Shown here one piece after another: positions 7,873 to 15,531 of a DNA stretch of 64,000 nt. The notes below the pieces were generated by a model that was not told the origin of the DNA, made no database searches, and was given only the letters and a program-made list of their open reading frames with translations. Position numbers and translations under genes: made by a program. How positions within the stretch are numbered: position 1 is the first letter of the stretch; each line of letters starts with the position of its first letter. Source of the DNA: Luteimicrobium sp049844995 (lineage in GTDB: Bacteria > Actinomycetota > Actinomycetes > Actinomycetales > Cellulomonadaceae); assembly GCF_049844995.1 (NCBI RefSeq), contig NZ_JBNCMC010000002.1, positions 124,001 through 188,000 of the forward strand, read 5' to 3'.

Positions 7873-8301
7873 GTGCCCTCCCGACTGCCCATCGGACCCG
7901 ATTCCGAGCCCGCGCTCGCGCCCGACGTCGCCGCTCGTCTCAAGCGCGACGACGCCGGCCTCGTGGCCGCGATCGTCCAGCAGCACGACACGGGCGAGGT
8001 GCTCATGCTCGGCTGGATGGACGACGAGGCGCTGCGCCGCACGCTGACCAGCGGCCGCGTGACCTTCTGGAGCCGGTCCCGGAGCGAGTACTGGCGCAAG
8101 GGCGACACCTCGGGCCACGCGCAGTACGTGCGGTCCGTCGCGATCGACTGCGACGGCGACGCGCTCCTCGTCCGGGTCGACCAGGTCGGCGCCGCCTGCC
8201 ACACGGGCGCGCGCACGTGCTTCGAGGCCGGCGGCGAGCTGCCGGCCGTCATCGGCGAGCGGCCTGCCGCAGCGCACATGGGTGACGACGATGAGCACTG
8301 A
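7873..8301 (+). CDS. hisI: Phosphoribosyl-AMP cyclohydrolase HisI
   Basis: HisI opens the adenine ring of phosphoribosyl-AMP in the third step of histidine synthesis. The 142-residue product is the monofunctional form without a HisE domain. It has GEVLMLGWMDDEAL, the TFWSRSRSEYWRKGDTSGH block, and the zinc and substrate motif with DCDGDALL followed by ACHTGARTCF, whose cysteines bind zinc. The GTG start was chosen from the CAAGAT -10 element 6 nt upstream. It overlaps trpE by 11 nt, so histidine and tryptophan genes are co-transcribed and coupled at this point. Confidence 0.96.
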   Translation: MPSRLPIGPDSEPALAPDVAARLKRDDAGLVAAIVQQHDTGEVLMLGWMDDEALRRTLTSGRVTFWSRSRSEYWRKGDTSGHAQYVRSVAIDCDGDALLVRVDQVGAACHTGARTCFEAGGELPAVIGERPAAAHMGDDDEH

Positions 8302-9877
8302 GTCGACGGTGCCCACCGTGCCCTTGGACCCCGCGGTCGACGTCGCGTGGGGCGAGACGTGGCCGACGGCCGACGGCTTCCGCGCGCTCGCCGCGGACCG
8401 GCGGGTCGTGCCCGTGGTGCGCAAGCTCCTCGCCGACGACGTCACGCCGGTCGGGCTGTACCGGACCCTCGCGCAGTCGCGGCCCGGGACGTTCGTGCTC
8501 GAGTCGGCGGAGGTCGACGGGTCGTGGGCCCGGTACTCCTTCGTGGGGGTCCGGTCGCGCGCGACGCTGACGGTCGGGGACGGGCGTGCGCGGTGGACCG
8601 GCGACGTGCCCGTGGGCGTGCCGACGGACGGCGACGTCCTGGAGGTCCTCGACGCGACGCTCGAGGCGCTGCGCACCCCCGCGGTCCCGGGCCTGCCGCC
8701 GTTCACGGGCGGGCTCGCGGGGGCCCTCGGGTGGGACGTCGTCCGGCACTGGGAGCCGACCCTGCCCGCGCTCGCGCCCGACGAGCTGAACGTGCCCGAG
8801 CTGACCCTGCTCCTCGCGAGCGACCTCGCCGTCGTCGACCACGTCGAGGGCTCGGTGTGGCTCGTCGCGAACGCGATCAACTTCGACGACACGGACGAGC
8901 GGGTCGACTGGGCCTACGCGGACGCGGTCGCGCGGCTCGACGCGATGCAGGACCGGCTCGGCCACCCCGACGCGGGCGCGGGCCCGCTCGTGCTCGCCGA
9001 CGTGCCCGAGCCGGAGCTGCGGTTCCGGTCGACGCGCGAGGAGTTCGAGTCGTCGGTGCTGGCCGGCAAGGAGGCGATCCGCGAGGGCGAGGTGTTCCAG
9101 GTCGTCCTGTCCCAGCGCCTCGACCTCGACTGCCCCGCGCCGCCGCTCGAGGTGTACCGCGCGCTGCGGACCATCAACCCGAGCCCCTACATGTACTACT
9201 TCGAGCTCACGGACGCGGACGGCGCGCGGTTCGCGGTGGTCGGGTCGAGCCCGGAGACGCTCGTCAAGGTCACGGACGACAAGGTGCTGACGTACCCGAT
9301 CGCGGGCTCGCGCCCGCGCGGCGCGACGCCCGAGGAGGACCTGGCGCTCGGCGAGGAGCTGCTCGAGGACCCGAAGGAGCTCGCCGAGCACATCATGCTG
9401 CTCGACCTGTCGCGCAACGACCTGGTGAAGGTCTGCGAGCCGACGTCGGTCGAGGTCGTGGAGTTCATGGCGACCAAGCGGTTCAGCCACATCATGCACC
9501 TGTGCTCGACCGTCACGGGCCGGCTGCGGGCAGGCGCGACGGCGCTCCAGACGCTGGTCGCGACGTTCCCCGCGGGCACGCTCTCGGGGGCCCCCAAGCC
9601 GCGTGCGATCGCCCTGATCGACGAGCTCGAACCGGCGCGGCGCGGCATCTACGGCGGAACGGTCGGCTACTTCGACTTCGCCGGGAACATGGACATGGCG
9701 ATCGCGATCCGCACCGCCCTGATCCGCGACGGCGTCGCGAGCGTCCAGGCGGGCGGCGGGATCGTCGCGGACTCGGTGCCGGCCCTCGAGTACGCGGAGT
9801 CGCGCAACAAGGCCGCGGCGGCCGTGCGCGCGGTCCAGGTCGCGGCCCGGCTGCGCCCGGCGGGTGGGCGGGCATGA
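8291..9877 (+). CDS. trpE: Anthranilate synthase component I
   Basis: TrpE makes anthranilate from chorismate using ammonia supplied by a TrpG glutaminase, which is not encoded in this window. The 528-residue protein shows the N-terminal VLESAEVDGSWARYSFVG, corresponding to the tryptophan-feedback LLES region, and the catalytic core with EVFQVVLSQRLDL, IAGSRPRGATPEED, LSRNDLVKV, VTGRL and GIYGGTVGYFDF. The ATG at 8291 is preceded by GGGTGAC. An in-frame GTG at 8282 is a possible alternative start. The gene overlaps hisI upstream and the membrane-protein gene downstream (ATGA), so it is the first trp gene of an operon. No Trp-codon leader peptide is seen upstream. Confidence 0.97.
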   Translation: MSTESTVPTVPLDPAVDVAWGETWPTADGFRALAADRRVVPVVRKLLADDVTPVGLYRTLAQSRPGTFVLESAEVDGSWARYSFVGVRSRATLTVGDGRARWTGDVPVGVPTDGDVLEVLDATLEALRTPAVPGLPPFTGGLAGALGWDVVRHWEPTLPALAPDELNVPELTLLLASDLAVVDHVEGSVWLVANAINFDDTDERVDWAYADAVARLDAMQDRLGHPDAGAGPLVLADVPEPELRFRSTREEFESSVLAGKEAIREGEVFQVVLSQRLDLDCPAPPLEVYRALRTINPSPYMYYFELTDADGARFAVVGSSPETLVKVTDDKVLTYPIAGSRPRGATPEEDLALGEELLEDPKELAEHIMLLDLSRNDLVKVCEPTSVEVVEFMATKRFSHIMHLCSTVTGRLRAGATALQTLVATFPAGTLSGAPKPRAIALIDELEPARRGIYGGTVGYFDFAGNMDMAIAIRTALIRDGVASVQAGGGIVADSVPALEYAESRNKAAAAVRAVQVAARLRPAGGRA

Positions 9878-10494
9878 CGGTCTCCCGGCGGTCCGCCGTC
9901 CTGCTGCTCCTCGTCCTGGGCGGCGTCGCGCTGCTCACCGCCGTGCCGACGTGGCTCACCACCGCGGGCTCGACGGTCCTCGAGCCGCACGTCGACGTGC
10001 TGGTCGCGGGCACCAAGGCCGCCCCCGGCGTCGGCGCCGGCGCGCTCGTCGTGGCCGCCGCCGCCCTGGCGCTCGGGATCATCGGACGCATCGGGCGGTA
10101 CGTCGTGCTCGCCGTCGCCGCGCTCGCCGGCGCCGTCGTCGCGTTCTCGGCGCTCGGCGTCGTGCGGGACCCCACGCCGGTCGCGACGCGCGAGGCCGCG
10201 GACGCGACCGGCGTCACGGAGCTCACCGAGGGCGTGCACGTCGCGTTCTGGCCCTACGCGACCGTGGTCGTCGGCGCGCTCGTCGTGGTGCTGGCGGTGC
10301 TGGTGGCGGTCGGGTCGCGCTCGTGGCGGACGTCGAGCCGGCACGAGCGTGTGACCGCGGCAGAGACGGGAGAGGCCGCCCGTCCGGCGGCGCCCGACGA
10401 CGCTCCCGACGCCTCCTTCGAGGACGAGCACGCGGCGTGGGACTCGCTCACCCGCGGCGAGGACCCCACCGACGACGGCGCCTCCGGGCGCTGA
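9874..10494 (+). CDS. Trp biosynthesis-associated membrane protein
   Basis: The 206-residue protein matches the actinobacterial TIGR02234/Trp_oprn_chp family, found between trpE and trpC and of unknown function. Four hydrophobic segments are seen, at about residues 8-28, 48-72, 75-95 and 125-148. A 50-residue acidic cytosolic tail follows and contains WDSLTRGEDPT. It overlaps trpE by four bases (ATGA), which implies translational coupling. A role in tryptophan or precursor transport is often suggested from context only; nothing in the sequence proves it. Confidence 0.9.
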   Translation: MTVSRRSAVLLLLVLGGVALLTAVPTWLTTAGSTVLEPHVDVLVAGTKAAPGVGAGALVVAAAALALGIIGRIGRYVVLAVAALAGAVVAFSALGVVRDPTPVATREAADATGVTELTEGVHVAFWPYATVVVGALVVVLAVLVAVGSRSWRTSSRHERVTAAETGEAARPAAPDDAPDASFEDEHAAWDSLTRGEDPTDDGASGR

Positions 10495-10544
10495 GCCCGC
10501 GACCCGCGAGGCGCCACGACCCGCGCTGTCCCACCTGCGCGTAC

Positions 10545-10550
10545 TACCCT
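10545..10550 (+). promoter_or_regulatory. -10 element before DUF6704 gene
   Basis: TACCCT lies 27 nt upstream of the ATG at 10578, with a GGAAAGG ribosome binding site between them. This promoter has an ordinary short leader. Confidence 0.5.
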
Positions 10551-10577
10551 GCTGTCATCATCCCGGAAAGGCATCCC

Positions 10578-10835
10578 ATGGCTGAGAACACCCCTGCGAC
10601 GGCCTCGCGGTCCGCGAGCAACTACCTGCCGCCGTCGTCGCCGCCCGCCAACGAGGGCAACACGCGCGCGGCGTGGACCGCGATGATCCTCGTGATGTTC
10701 GGCGCGGTCGTCATCGGCGTTGGGATGGTGATCCCGGCGATCGCGATCGTCGTCGTGGGGGCCGTGATCATCGTGGGCGGCCTCGTCGTGGGCGCGGTGC
10801 TGCGGAAGGCCGGCCACGGTCAGCCCGTCGACTGA
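10578..10835 (+). CDS. Small DUF6704-like membrane protein
   Basis: The 85-residue protein has a polar N-terminus, the family-like segment EGNTRAAWTAMILVMFGAVV and two close transmembrane helices (about 35-55 and 58-78), ending in a short basic tail. Such HG/NTxAAWT proteins occur in the trp operon of many Actinobacteria and have no known function. The ATG follows GGAAAGG at good spacing. A strong hairpin downstream (10909-10942) may end its transcript. Confidence 0.85.
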   Translation: MAENTPATASRSASNYLPPSSPPANEGNTRAAWTAMILVMFGAVVIGVGMVIPAIAIVVVGAVIIVGGLVVGAVLRKAGHGQPVD

Positions 10836-10908
10836 GCCGGCGTCGACGCCGGCCGCGGCCCCCGTCGGGGCGGCCCGGCCGGCACGGCCCGGTCTGCCCG
10901 GCCCGTCC

Positions 10909-10942
10909 GAGCCCTCAGGTGTCCTCCGGCACCTGAGGGCTC
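10909..10942 (+). terminator. 13-bp perfect hairpin
   Basis: GAGCCCTCAGGTG (10909-10921) and CACCTGAGGGCTC (10930-10942) pair perfectly around the loop TCCTCCGG. It lies 73 nt after the DUF6704 gene and 6 nt before the DUF2752 start. It has no U-tract, which is common for actinobacterial terminators. The loop contains the anti-Shine-Dalgarno-like string CCTCC. Confidence 0.6.
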
Positions 10943-10947
10943 CGTTC

Positions 10948-11313
10948 GTGGTGGCGGGTGCGGTCGCCGCGGCGACGGCGTGGGTCGGGCTCGTCGACCC
11001 GAACCGGCCCGGGCACTACCCGGTGTGCCCGCTGTACACGCTGACGGGGCTGTACTGCCCGTTCTGCGGGGGCCTGCGGGCGACGCACGGGCTGGCGCAC
11101 CTCGACCTGGCGGCGGCGTGGTCGCAGAACCCGCTGTGGACGGTGCTGGCTCCGCTGCTGGTGCTGGGCTGGGCCGACTGGGCGTGGCGGCGATACCGCG
11201 GACGGCCCGCGCGGCGGGTCCCGCGGCCCGTGGTGGTGGCGGCCGTGGGCGTGCTGGTGGTGTTCGCCGTCGCGCGGAACGTGCCCGCGTGGGGCCCCTG
11301 GCTGGCGCCGTGA
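10948..11313 (+). CDS. DUF2752 membrane protein
   Basis: The 121-residue product has the DUF2752 hallmark CPLYTLTGLYCPFCGGLRATH, with paired cysteines between membrane segments (about 3-18, 55-75 and 90-110). Function is unknown; the CxxC suggests metal or redox chemistry, which is inference. The GTG at 10948 or the next GTG are the only standard starts. The frame remains open upstream with plausible family sequence (HLRAPFVV), so the annotated N-terminus may be short, with a rarer start inside or before the 10909-10942 hairpin. It sits between the trp genes. Confidence 0.8.
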   Translation: MVAGAVAAATAWVGLVDPNRPGHYPVCPLYTLTGLYCPFCGGLRATHGLAHLDLAAAWSQNPLWTVLAPLLVLGWADWAWRRYRGRPARRVPRPVVVAAVGVLVVFAVARNVPAWGPWLAP

Positions 11314-11360
11314 GCGTCTCGCCCCGTGAGGCCGTGGCTCGGACGCTCGCCGGTCGGCCC

Positions 11361-11366
11361 TACGAT
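11361..11366 (+). promoter_or_regulatory. -10 element upstream of trpC
   Basis: TACGAT occurs 61 nt before the trpC GTG. It could start a roughly 55-nt leader. An in-frame ATG at 11371 lies too close for a normal leaderless start. Confidence 0.4.
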
Positions 11367-11427
11367 GGCCATGACCGCACCGGTCGCGTCACGAGGGGCC
11401 GGGTGCGCTGACGAGGGGAGTGGGACG

Positions 11428-12243
11428 GTGGCCACGGTTCTGGACGACATCATCGCGGGCGTGCGGGTGGATCTCGCCGCGCGCGAGGCTGCGACGCCGC
11501 TCGCCGAGCTCAAGGAGCGCGCCGCCCGGGTACCCAGCGCGCTGGAGTGCGTGGGCCGCCTCAAGCTCGAGGACGCCGTCGCGGTGATCGCCGAGGTCAA
11601 GCGGTCGAGCCCGTCCAAGGGCGCGCTCGCGAACATCGCCGACCCGGCCGCGCTGGCGCTCGAGTACGAGCGCGGCGGCGCGGCGGTGATCTCGGTGCTC
11701 ACGGAGCAGCGGCGCTTCCACGGGTCGCTGGCCGACCTCGACGCGGTGCGCGCGAAGGTCGACGTGCCGGTGCTCCGCAAGGACTTCGTCGTGACGCCGT
11801 ACCAGGTGTGGGAGGCCCGCGCGCACGGCGCGGACCTCGTGCTCCTGATCGTCGCGGCCCTCGAGCAGACGGTCCTGGAGTCGCTCGTCGAGCGGGTCCA
11901 CTCGCTCGGCATGACGGCGCTCGTCGAGGTGCACTCGGCCGAGGAGGTCTCGCGCGCGCTCGACGCAGGCGCGCGGGTCGTCGGCGTCAACGCCCGCGAC
12001 CTCAAGACCCTCGAGGTGGACCGGTCGACGTTCGCCCGGGTGGCGCCCGCGATCCCCGACGACGTGGTCCGCGTCGCCGAGTCCGGGGTGCGGGGCCCGC
12101 ACGACGTCGTCGACTACGCCCGCTCCGGCGCGGACGCGGTGCTCGTCGGCGAGGCGCTCGTGACCGACGACGCCCCGCGCGACTCGGTCGCCGACCTCGT
12201 CGCCGCCGGCGCCCACCCGTCGCTGCGCGCCGTCCGGCACTGA
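11428..12243 (+). CDS. trpC: Indole-3-glycerol phosphate synthase
   Basis: TrpC closes the indole ring, making indole-3-glycerol phosphate from CdRP. The 271-residue TIM barrel has the expected IAEVKRSSPSKG (catalytic Lys), VLTEQRRFHGS, VLRKDFVVTPYQV, VEVHSAEE, VGVNARDLKT and AESGVRGP motifs. The GTG start follows GAGGGGAG at 8 nt. Longer in-frame starts at 11326, 11365 and 11371 exist but lack ribosome binding sites and add non-family residues. trpB follows after 87 nt. Confidence 0.96.
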   Translation: MATVLDDIIAGVRVDLAAREAATPLAELKERAARVPSALECVGRLKLEDAVAVIAEVKRSSPSKGALANIADPAALALEYERGGAAVISVLTEQRRFHGSLADLDAVRAKVDVPVLRKDFVVTPYQVWEARAHGADLVLLIVAALEQTVLESLVERVHSLGMTALVEVHSAEEVSRALDAGARVVGVNARDLKTLEVDRSTFARVAPAIPDDVVRVAESGVRGPHDVVDYARSGADAVLVGEALVTDDAPRDSVADLVAAGAHPSLRAVRH

Positions 12244-12330
12244 CCGGCATTGACCGGCACTGACGGCCCCGCGCCGCCGGTGCCCCCCGATCCTTCCCCA
12301 AGTCCCCGCGAGCCGTTGGAGGTCCTCGTC

Positions 12331-13617
12331 GTGCCGGAGCTGTCGCACGTGCCGGGCGAACCGCTGCACAACCCGCTGCTGGCCACCCAGCCGGGTCCCT
12401 ACTTCGGCGTGTTCGGGGGCCGGTACGTCCCCGAGGCGCTCATCGCCGCCCTCGACGAGCTGGACGCGGAGTACCGCAAGGCCCTCGAGGACCCGGAGTT
12501 CGGCGCGGAGCTGAGGCGCCTGCTGCGCGACTACGTCGGGCGGCCCAGCCCGCTGACGGAGGCGCCGAGGTTCGCGGCGCACGCGGGCGGCGAGGCGGGC
12601 GTCCGCGTCTTCCTCAAGCGCGAGGACCTCAACCACACCGGCTCGCACAAGATCAACAACGTCCTGGGCCAGGCCCTCCTGGTCAAGCGGATGGGCAAGA
12701 CGCGCGTCATCGCGGAGACCGGCGCCGGCCAGCACGGGGTCGCGACCGCCACCGCGGCCGCACTCATGGATCTCGAGTGCACCGTGTACATGGGCGAAGA
12801 GGACACCGAGCGCCAGGCGCTCAACGTCGCCCGCATGCGCCTGCTGGGCGCCGAGGTCGTGCCCGTCACCCTGGGCACGCGCACCCTCAAGGACGCGATC
12901 AACGAGGCGCTGCGCGACTGGGTGACGAACGTCGAGACCACGCACTACCTGCTCGGCACCGTCACCGGGCCGCACCCGTTCCCGGAGATGGTCCGCGAGT
13001 TCCACAAGGTCATCGGCGAGGAGGCGCGCGAGCAGATCCTCGAGCGCACCGGCGCCCTGCCCGACGTCGTCGCGGCGTGCGTGGGTGGCGGCTCGAACGC
13101 GATGGGGATCTTCAACGCCTTCCTCGACGAGCCGTCGGTGCGGCTCTACGGCTTCGAGGCCGGCGGCGAGGGCATCGAGTCCGGCCGGCACGCCGCCCGG
13201 TTCTCGGGCGGCCAGCCGGGCGTCCTGCACGGCGCTCGCACCTACGTGCTGCAGGACGAGGACGGGCAGACCCGCCCGAGCCACTCGGTCTCGGCGGGCC
13301 TCGACTACCCGAGCGTCGGGCCGGCCCACGCCTGGCTGCACGACCTGGGCCGCGCCACCTACGAGCCCGTGACGGACGACGAGGCCATGGACGCGTTCTC
13401 GCTCCTGTGCCGCACCGAGGGCATCATCCCGGCCATCGAGTCCGCCCACGCCCTCGCCGGGGCGCTGCGGGTGGGCCGGGCCGCCGCCGAGCGGGGCGAG
13501 AGCCCCACGATCCTCGTCAACCTGTCCGGCCGCGGCGACAAGGACGTGGCGACCGCCGCCCGTTGGTTCGGGCTCCTCGGCGGCGACGCGGACGACGTGA
13601 GTGAGGGAGACCAGTGA
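12331..13617 (+). CDS. trpB: Tryptophan synthase beta chain
   Basis: TrpB joins indole and serine to give tryptophan, using PLP. The PLP lysine lies in NHTGSHKINN, the catalytic Glu in AETGAGQHG, and the phosphate-binding loop is GGGSNAMG. The 428-residue length is normal. The GTG at 12331 is preceded by TTGGAGG at 8 nt. A TTG start at 12250 would add 27 Pro-rich residues and is less likely. The stop overlaps trpA by four bases (GTGA), which couples the two subunits of the alpha2beta2 complex. Confidence 0.97.
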   Translation: MPELSHVPGEPLHNPLLATQPGPYFGVFGGRYVPEALIAALDELDAEYRKALEDPEFGAELRRLLRDYVGRPSPLTEAPRFAAHAGGEAGVRVFLKREDLNHTGSHKINNVLGQALLVKRMGKTRVIAETGAGQHGVATATAAALMDLECTVYMGEEDTERQALNVARMRLLGAEVVPVTLGTRTLKDAINEALRDWVTNVETTHYLLGTVTGPHPFPEMVREFHKVIGEEAREQILERTGALPDVVAACVGGGSNAMGIFNAFLDEPSVRLYGFEAGGEGIESGRHAARFSGGQPGVLHGARTYVLQDEDGQTRPSHSVSAGLDYPSVGPAHAWLHDLGRATYEPVTDDEAMDAFSLLCRTEGIIPAIESAHALAGALRVGRAAAERGESPTILVNLSGRGDKDVATAARWFGLLGGDADDVSEGDQ

Positions 13618-14504
13618 CCAGCCCCGCCGTACCTGCCACCGACCCGGCCGCGACCCCGGGCGGCTCGTCCGCCGGCACGGGTACCGCCCCGTCCCAGACC
13701 GCCGACCTGCTGCGTCGCCTGCGCGCCGAGGGGCGCCCGGCGCTGATCGCCTATCTCCCCACCGGCTTCCCGACCGTCGAGCGGTCCGTCGAGGCCGTGC
13801 GCACCCTCGTGGAGCACGGCGCGGACGTCGTCGAGATCGGCATCCCCTACACCGACCCGGTCATGGACGGGACCACGGTCCAGCGTGCCGTCGAGCAGGC
13901 CCTCGAGGCCGGCTCCCGCGTCCGGGACGCCTTCACCCTCGTCCGGGCGGTCTCCGACGCCGGCGCGGTGCCGCTCGTCATGACGTACTGGAACCCGGTC
14001 CTGGCGTACGGCGTCGACGCGTTCGCGCGCGACCTCGCCGCCGCGGGCGGCGCCGGGCTCATCACCCCGGACCTCATCCCCGACGAGGCCGCCGAGTGGA
14101 TCGAGGCCTCCGACCGGCACGGCCTGGACCGCGTGTTCCTGGTCGCGCCCAGCTCGACGCCCGAGCGGCTCCAGCTGACCGCCCGCGCGTCCCGCGGGTT
14201 CGTCTACGCGGCGTCGACGATGGGCGTCACGGGGGAGCGCGCGACGGTCGGCAGCCGCGCCGAGGAGCTCGTGGAGCGCACCCGTGAGCGGGGCGCCGAG
14301 CTCGTGTGCGTGGGCCTCGGCGTCTCGAACGGCGACCAGGCCGCCGAGGTCGGGCGATTCGCCGACGGCGTCATCGTCGGGTCGGCGTTCGTCCGTCCCC
14401 TCCTGGGCGACGCCCCCTGGTCCGAGCGCCTCGCCGCGCTCGGCGTCGTCGTCGACGACCTCGTGGCGGGCGTCCGCCGGGCGCGGGAGGGCGGGCAGGC
14501 ATGA
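13614..14504 (+). CDS. trpA: Tryptophan synthase alpha chain
   Basis: TrpA cleaves indole-3-glycerol phosphate and channels indole to TrpB. The catalytic Glu and Asp are in VVEIGIPYTDPVMDG, with VMTYWNPVLAYG and the phosphate-binding VGSAFV also present. The 296-residue protein has an extra, low-complexity N-terminus of about 25 residues before the conserved LIAYLPTGFP. GTGAGGGAG serves as ribosome binding site within the end of trpB. The gene overlaps lgt by four bases (ATGA), so lgt is translated from the trp messenger. Confidence 0.97.
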   Translation: MTSPAVPATDPAATPGGSSAGTGTAPSQTADLLRRLRAEGRPALIAYLPTGFPTVERSVEAVRTLVEHGADVVEIGIPYTDPVMDGTTVQRAVEQALEAGSRVRDAFTLVRAVSDAGAVPLVMTYWNPVLAYGVDAFARDLAAAGGAGLITPDLIPDEAAEWIEASDRHGLDRVFLVAPSSTPERLQLTARASRGFVYAASTMGVTGERATVGSRAEELVERTRERGAELVCVGLGVSNGDQAAEVGRFADGVIVGSAFVRPLLGDAPWSERLAALGVVVDDLVAGVRRAREGGQA

Positions 14505-15385
14505 CCGGCGCCCTCCACGCCGGGCACGGCGCGCTCGTCGCGTCGATCCCGAGCCCCTCGCAGGGCGTGTGGCACCTCGGCTTCGTCCCGATCCGCGCGT
14601 ACGCGTTCGCGATCCTCGCGGGCATCGTCGTCGCGGTCCTCGTGTGCCGGGCCCGCTGGGTCGAGCGCGGCGGCAACGCCGACGACGTCCTCGAGATCGC
14701 CCTGTGGGCGGTCCCCTTCGGGATCGTCGGCGGCCGGCTGTACCACGTGATCACCACGCCGGAGCCCTACTGGGGCAAGGGCGGCGACCCCGTCAAGGCG
14801 CTGTTCATCTGGGACGGCGGGCTCGGCATCTGGGGCGCAATCGCGCTCGGGGCGGTGGGCGCCTGGATCGGCTGCCGCCGCCTCAACGTCAGCTACCCGG
14901 CGTTCGCGGACGCGCTCGCTCCGGGGCTCCTGTTCGCCCAGGCCATCGGCCGGCTCGGGAACTACTTCAACCAGGAGCTGTTCGGGCGCCCGACGGACCT
15001 GCCGTGGGGCCTCGAGATCGACCCCGCGCACCGCCCGCTCGGGTACGAGCAGTACGCCACCTTCCAGCCCACGTTCCTCTACGAGCTCGTCTGGAACGTC
15101 GCCGGAGGACTGTTCCTCATCTGGCTCGACCGCAGGTTCAAGCTCGGTCATGGTCGGGTATTCTGGCTGTACGTGATGATCTACACCACGGGACGTGTGT
15201 GGATCGAGGCTCTCCGGATCGACGACGCCGAACACATCCTCGGGCTCCGGTTGAACATCTGGACCTCGATCCTCGTGTGGGTCGGAGCGCTAGTTGCGTT
15301 TATCGTTGTCGGGCGCCGCCACCAAGGGCGCGAGAAGACAGTGGAGCTCGCCGCGAAGGAGCCCGAGCACACGGACGCAGTCTGA
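14501..15385 (+). CDS. lgt: Prolipoprotein diacylglyceryl transferase
   Basis: Lgt transfers diacylglycerol from phosphatidylglycerol to the lipobox cysteine of prolipoproteins in the membrane. The 294-residue polytopic protein has GGRLYHV, the HGR-like WDGGLGIWGA, and the signature IGRLGNYFNQELFGRPT with conserved Arg and Asn. About seven membrane helices are visible. The C-terminus ends in a short charged tail. A trpA-lgt-gltB order is usual for Actinobacteria. Within this window its likely substrates include the FKBP lipoprotein at 1945. Confidence 0.96.
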   Translation: MTGALHAGHGALVASIPSPSQGVWHLGFVPIRAYAFAILAGIVVAVLVCRARWVERGGNADDVLEIALWAVPFGIVGGRLYHVITTPEPYWGKGGDPVKALFIWDGGLGIWGAIALGAVGAWIGCRRLNVSYPAFADALAPGLLFAQAIGRLGNYFNQELFGRPTDLPWGLEIDPAHRPLGYEQYATFQPTFLYELVWNVAGGLFLIWLDRRFKLGHGRVFWLYVMIYTTGRVWIEALRIDDAEHILGLRLNIWTSILVWVGALVAFIVVGRRHQGREKTVELAAKEPEHTDAV

Positions 15386-15490
15386 TCCCACCGGGTCAGC
15401 GCGATCCGTCCCCCGGGACGCACCGGTCCGACCGGTGCCCTCCCCACCCCCCACGGGCCGACGCCGTCCCGTCCCCCCAGCAGAACGAGG

Positions 15491-15514
15491 GCACCCGGCG
15501 TCCGCGCCGGGTGC
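15491..15514 (+). terminator. 10-bp hairpin with UCCG loop before gltB
   Basis: GCACCCGGCG (15491-15500) pairs with CGCCGGGTGC (15505-15514) around TCCG. It lies 17 nt before the gltB start and 106 nt after lgt. It may end the trp-lgt transcript or act in a gltB leader. Confidence 0.55.
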
Positions 15515-15531
15515 GTGTGAGGACCGACCAG

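Noticed and set aside
8291..11428. Trp attenuator leader peptide
   Set aside because: I looked for short frames with consecutive Trp codons before trpE and trpC and found none.
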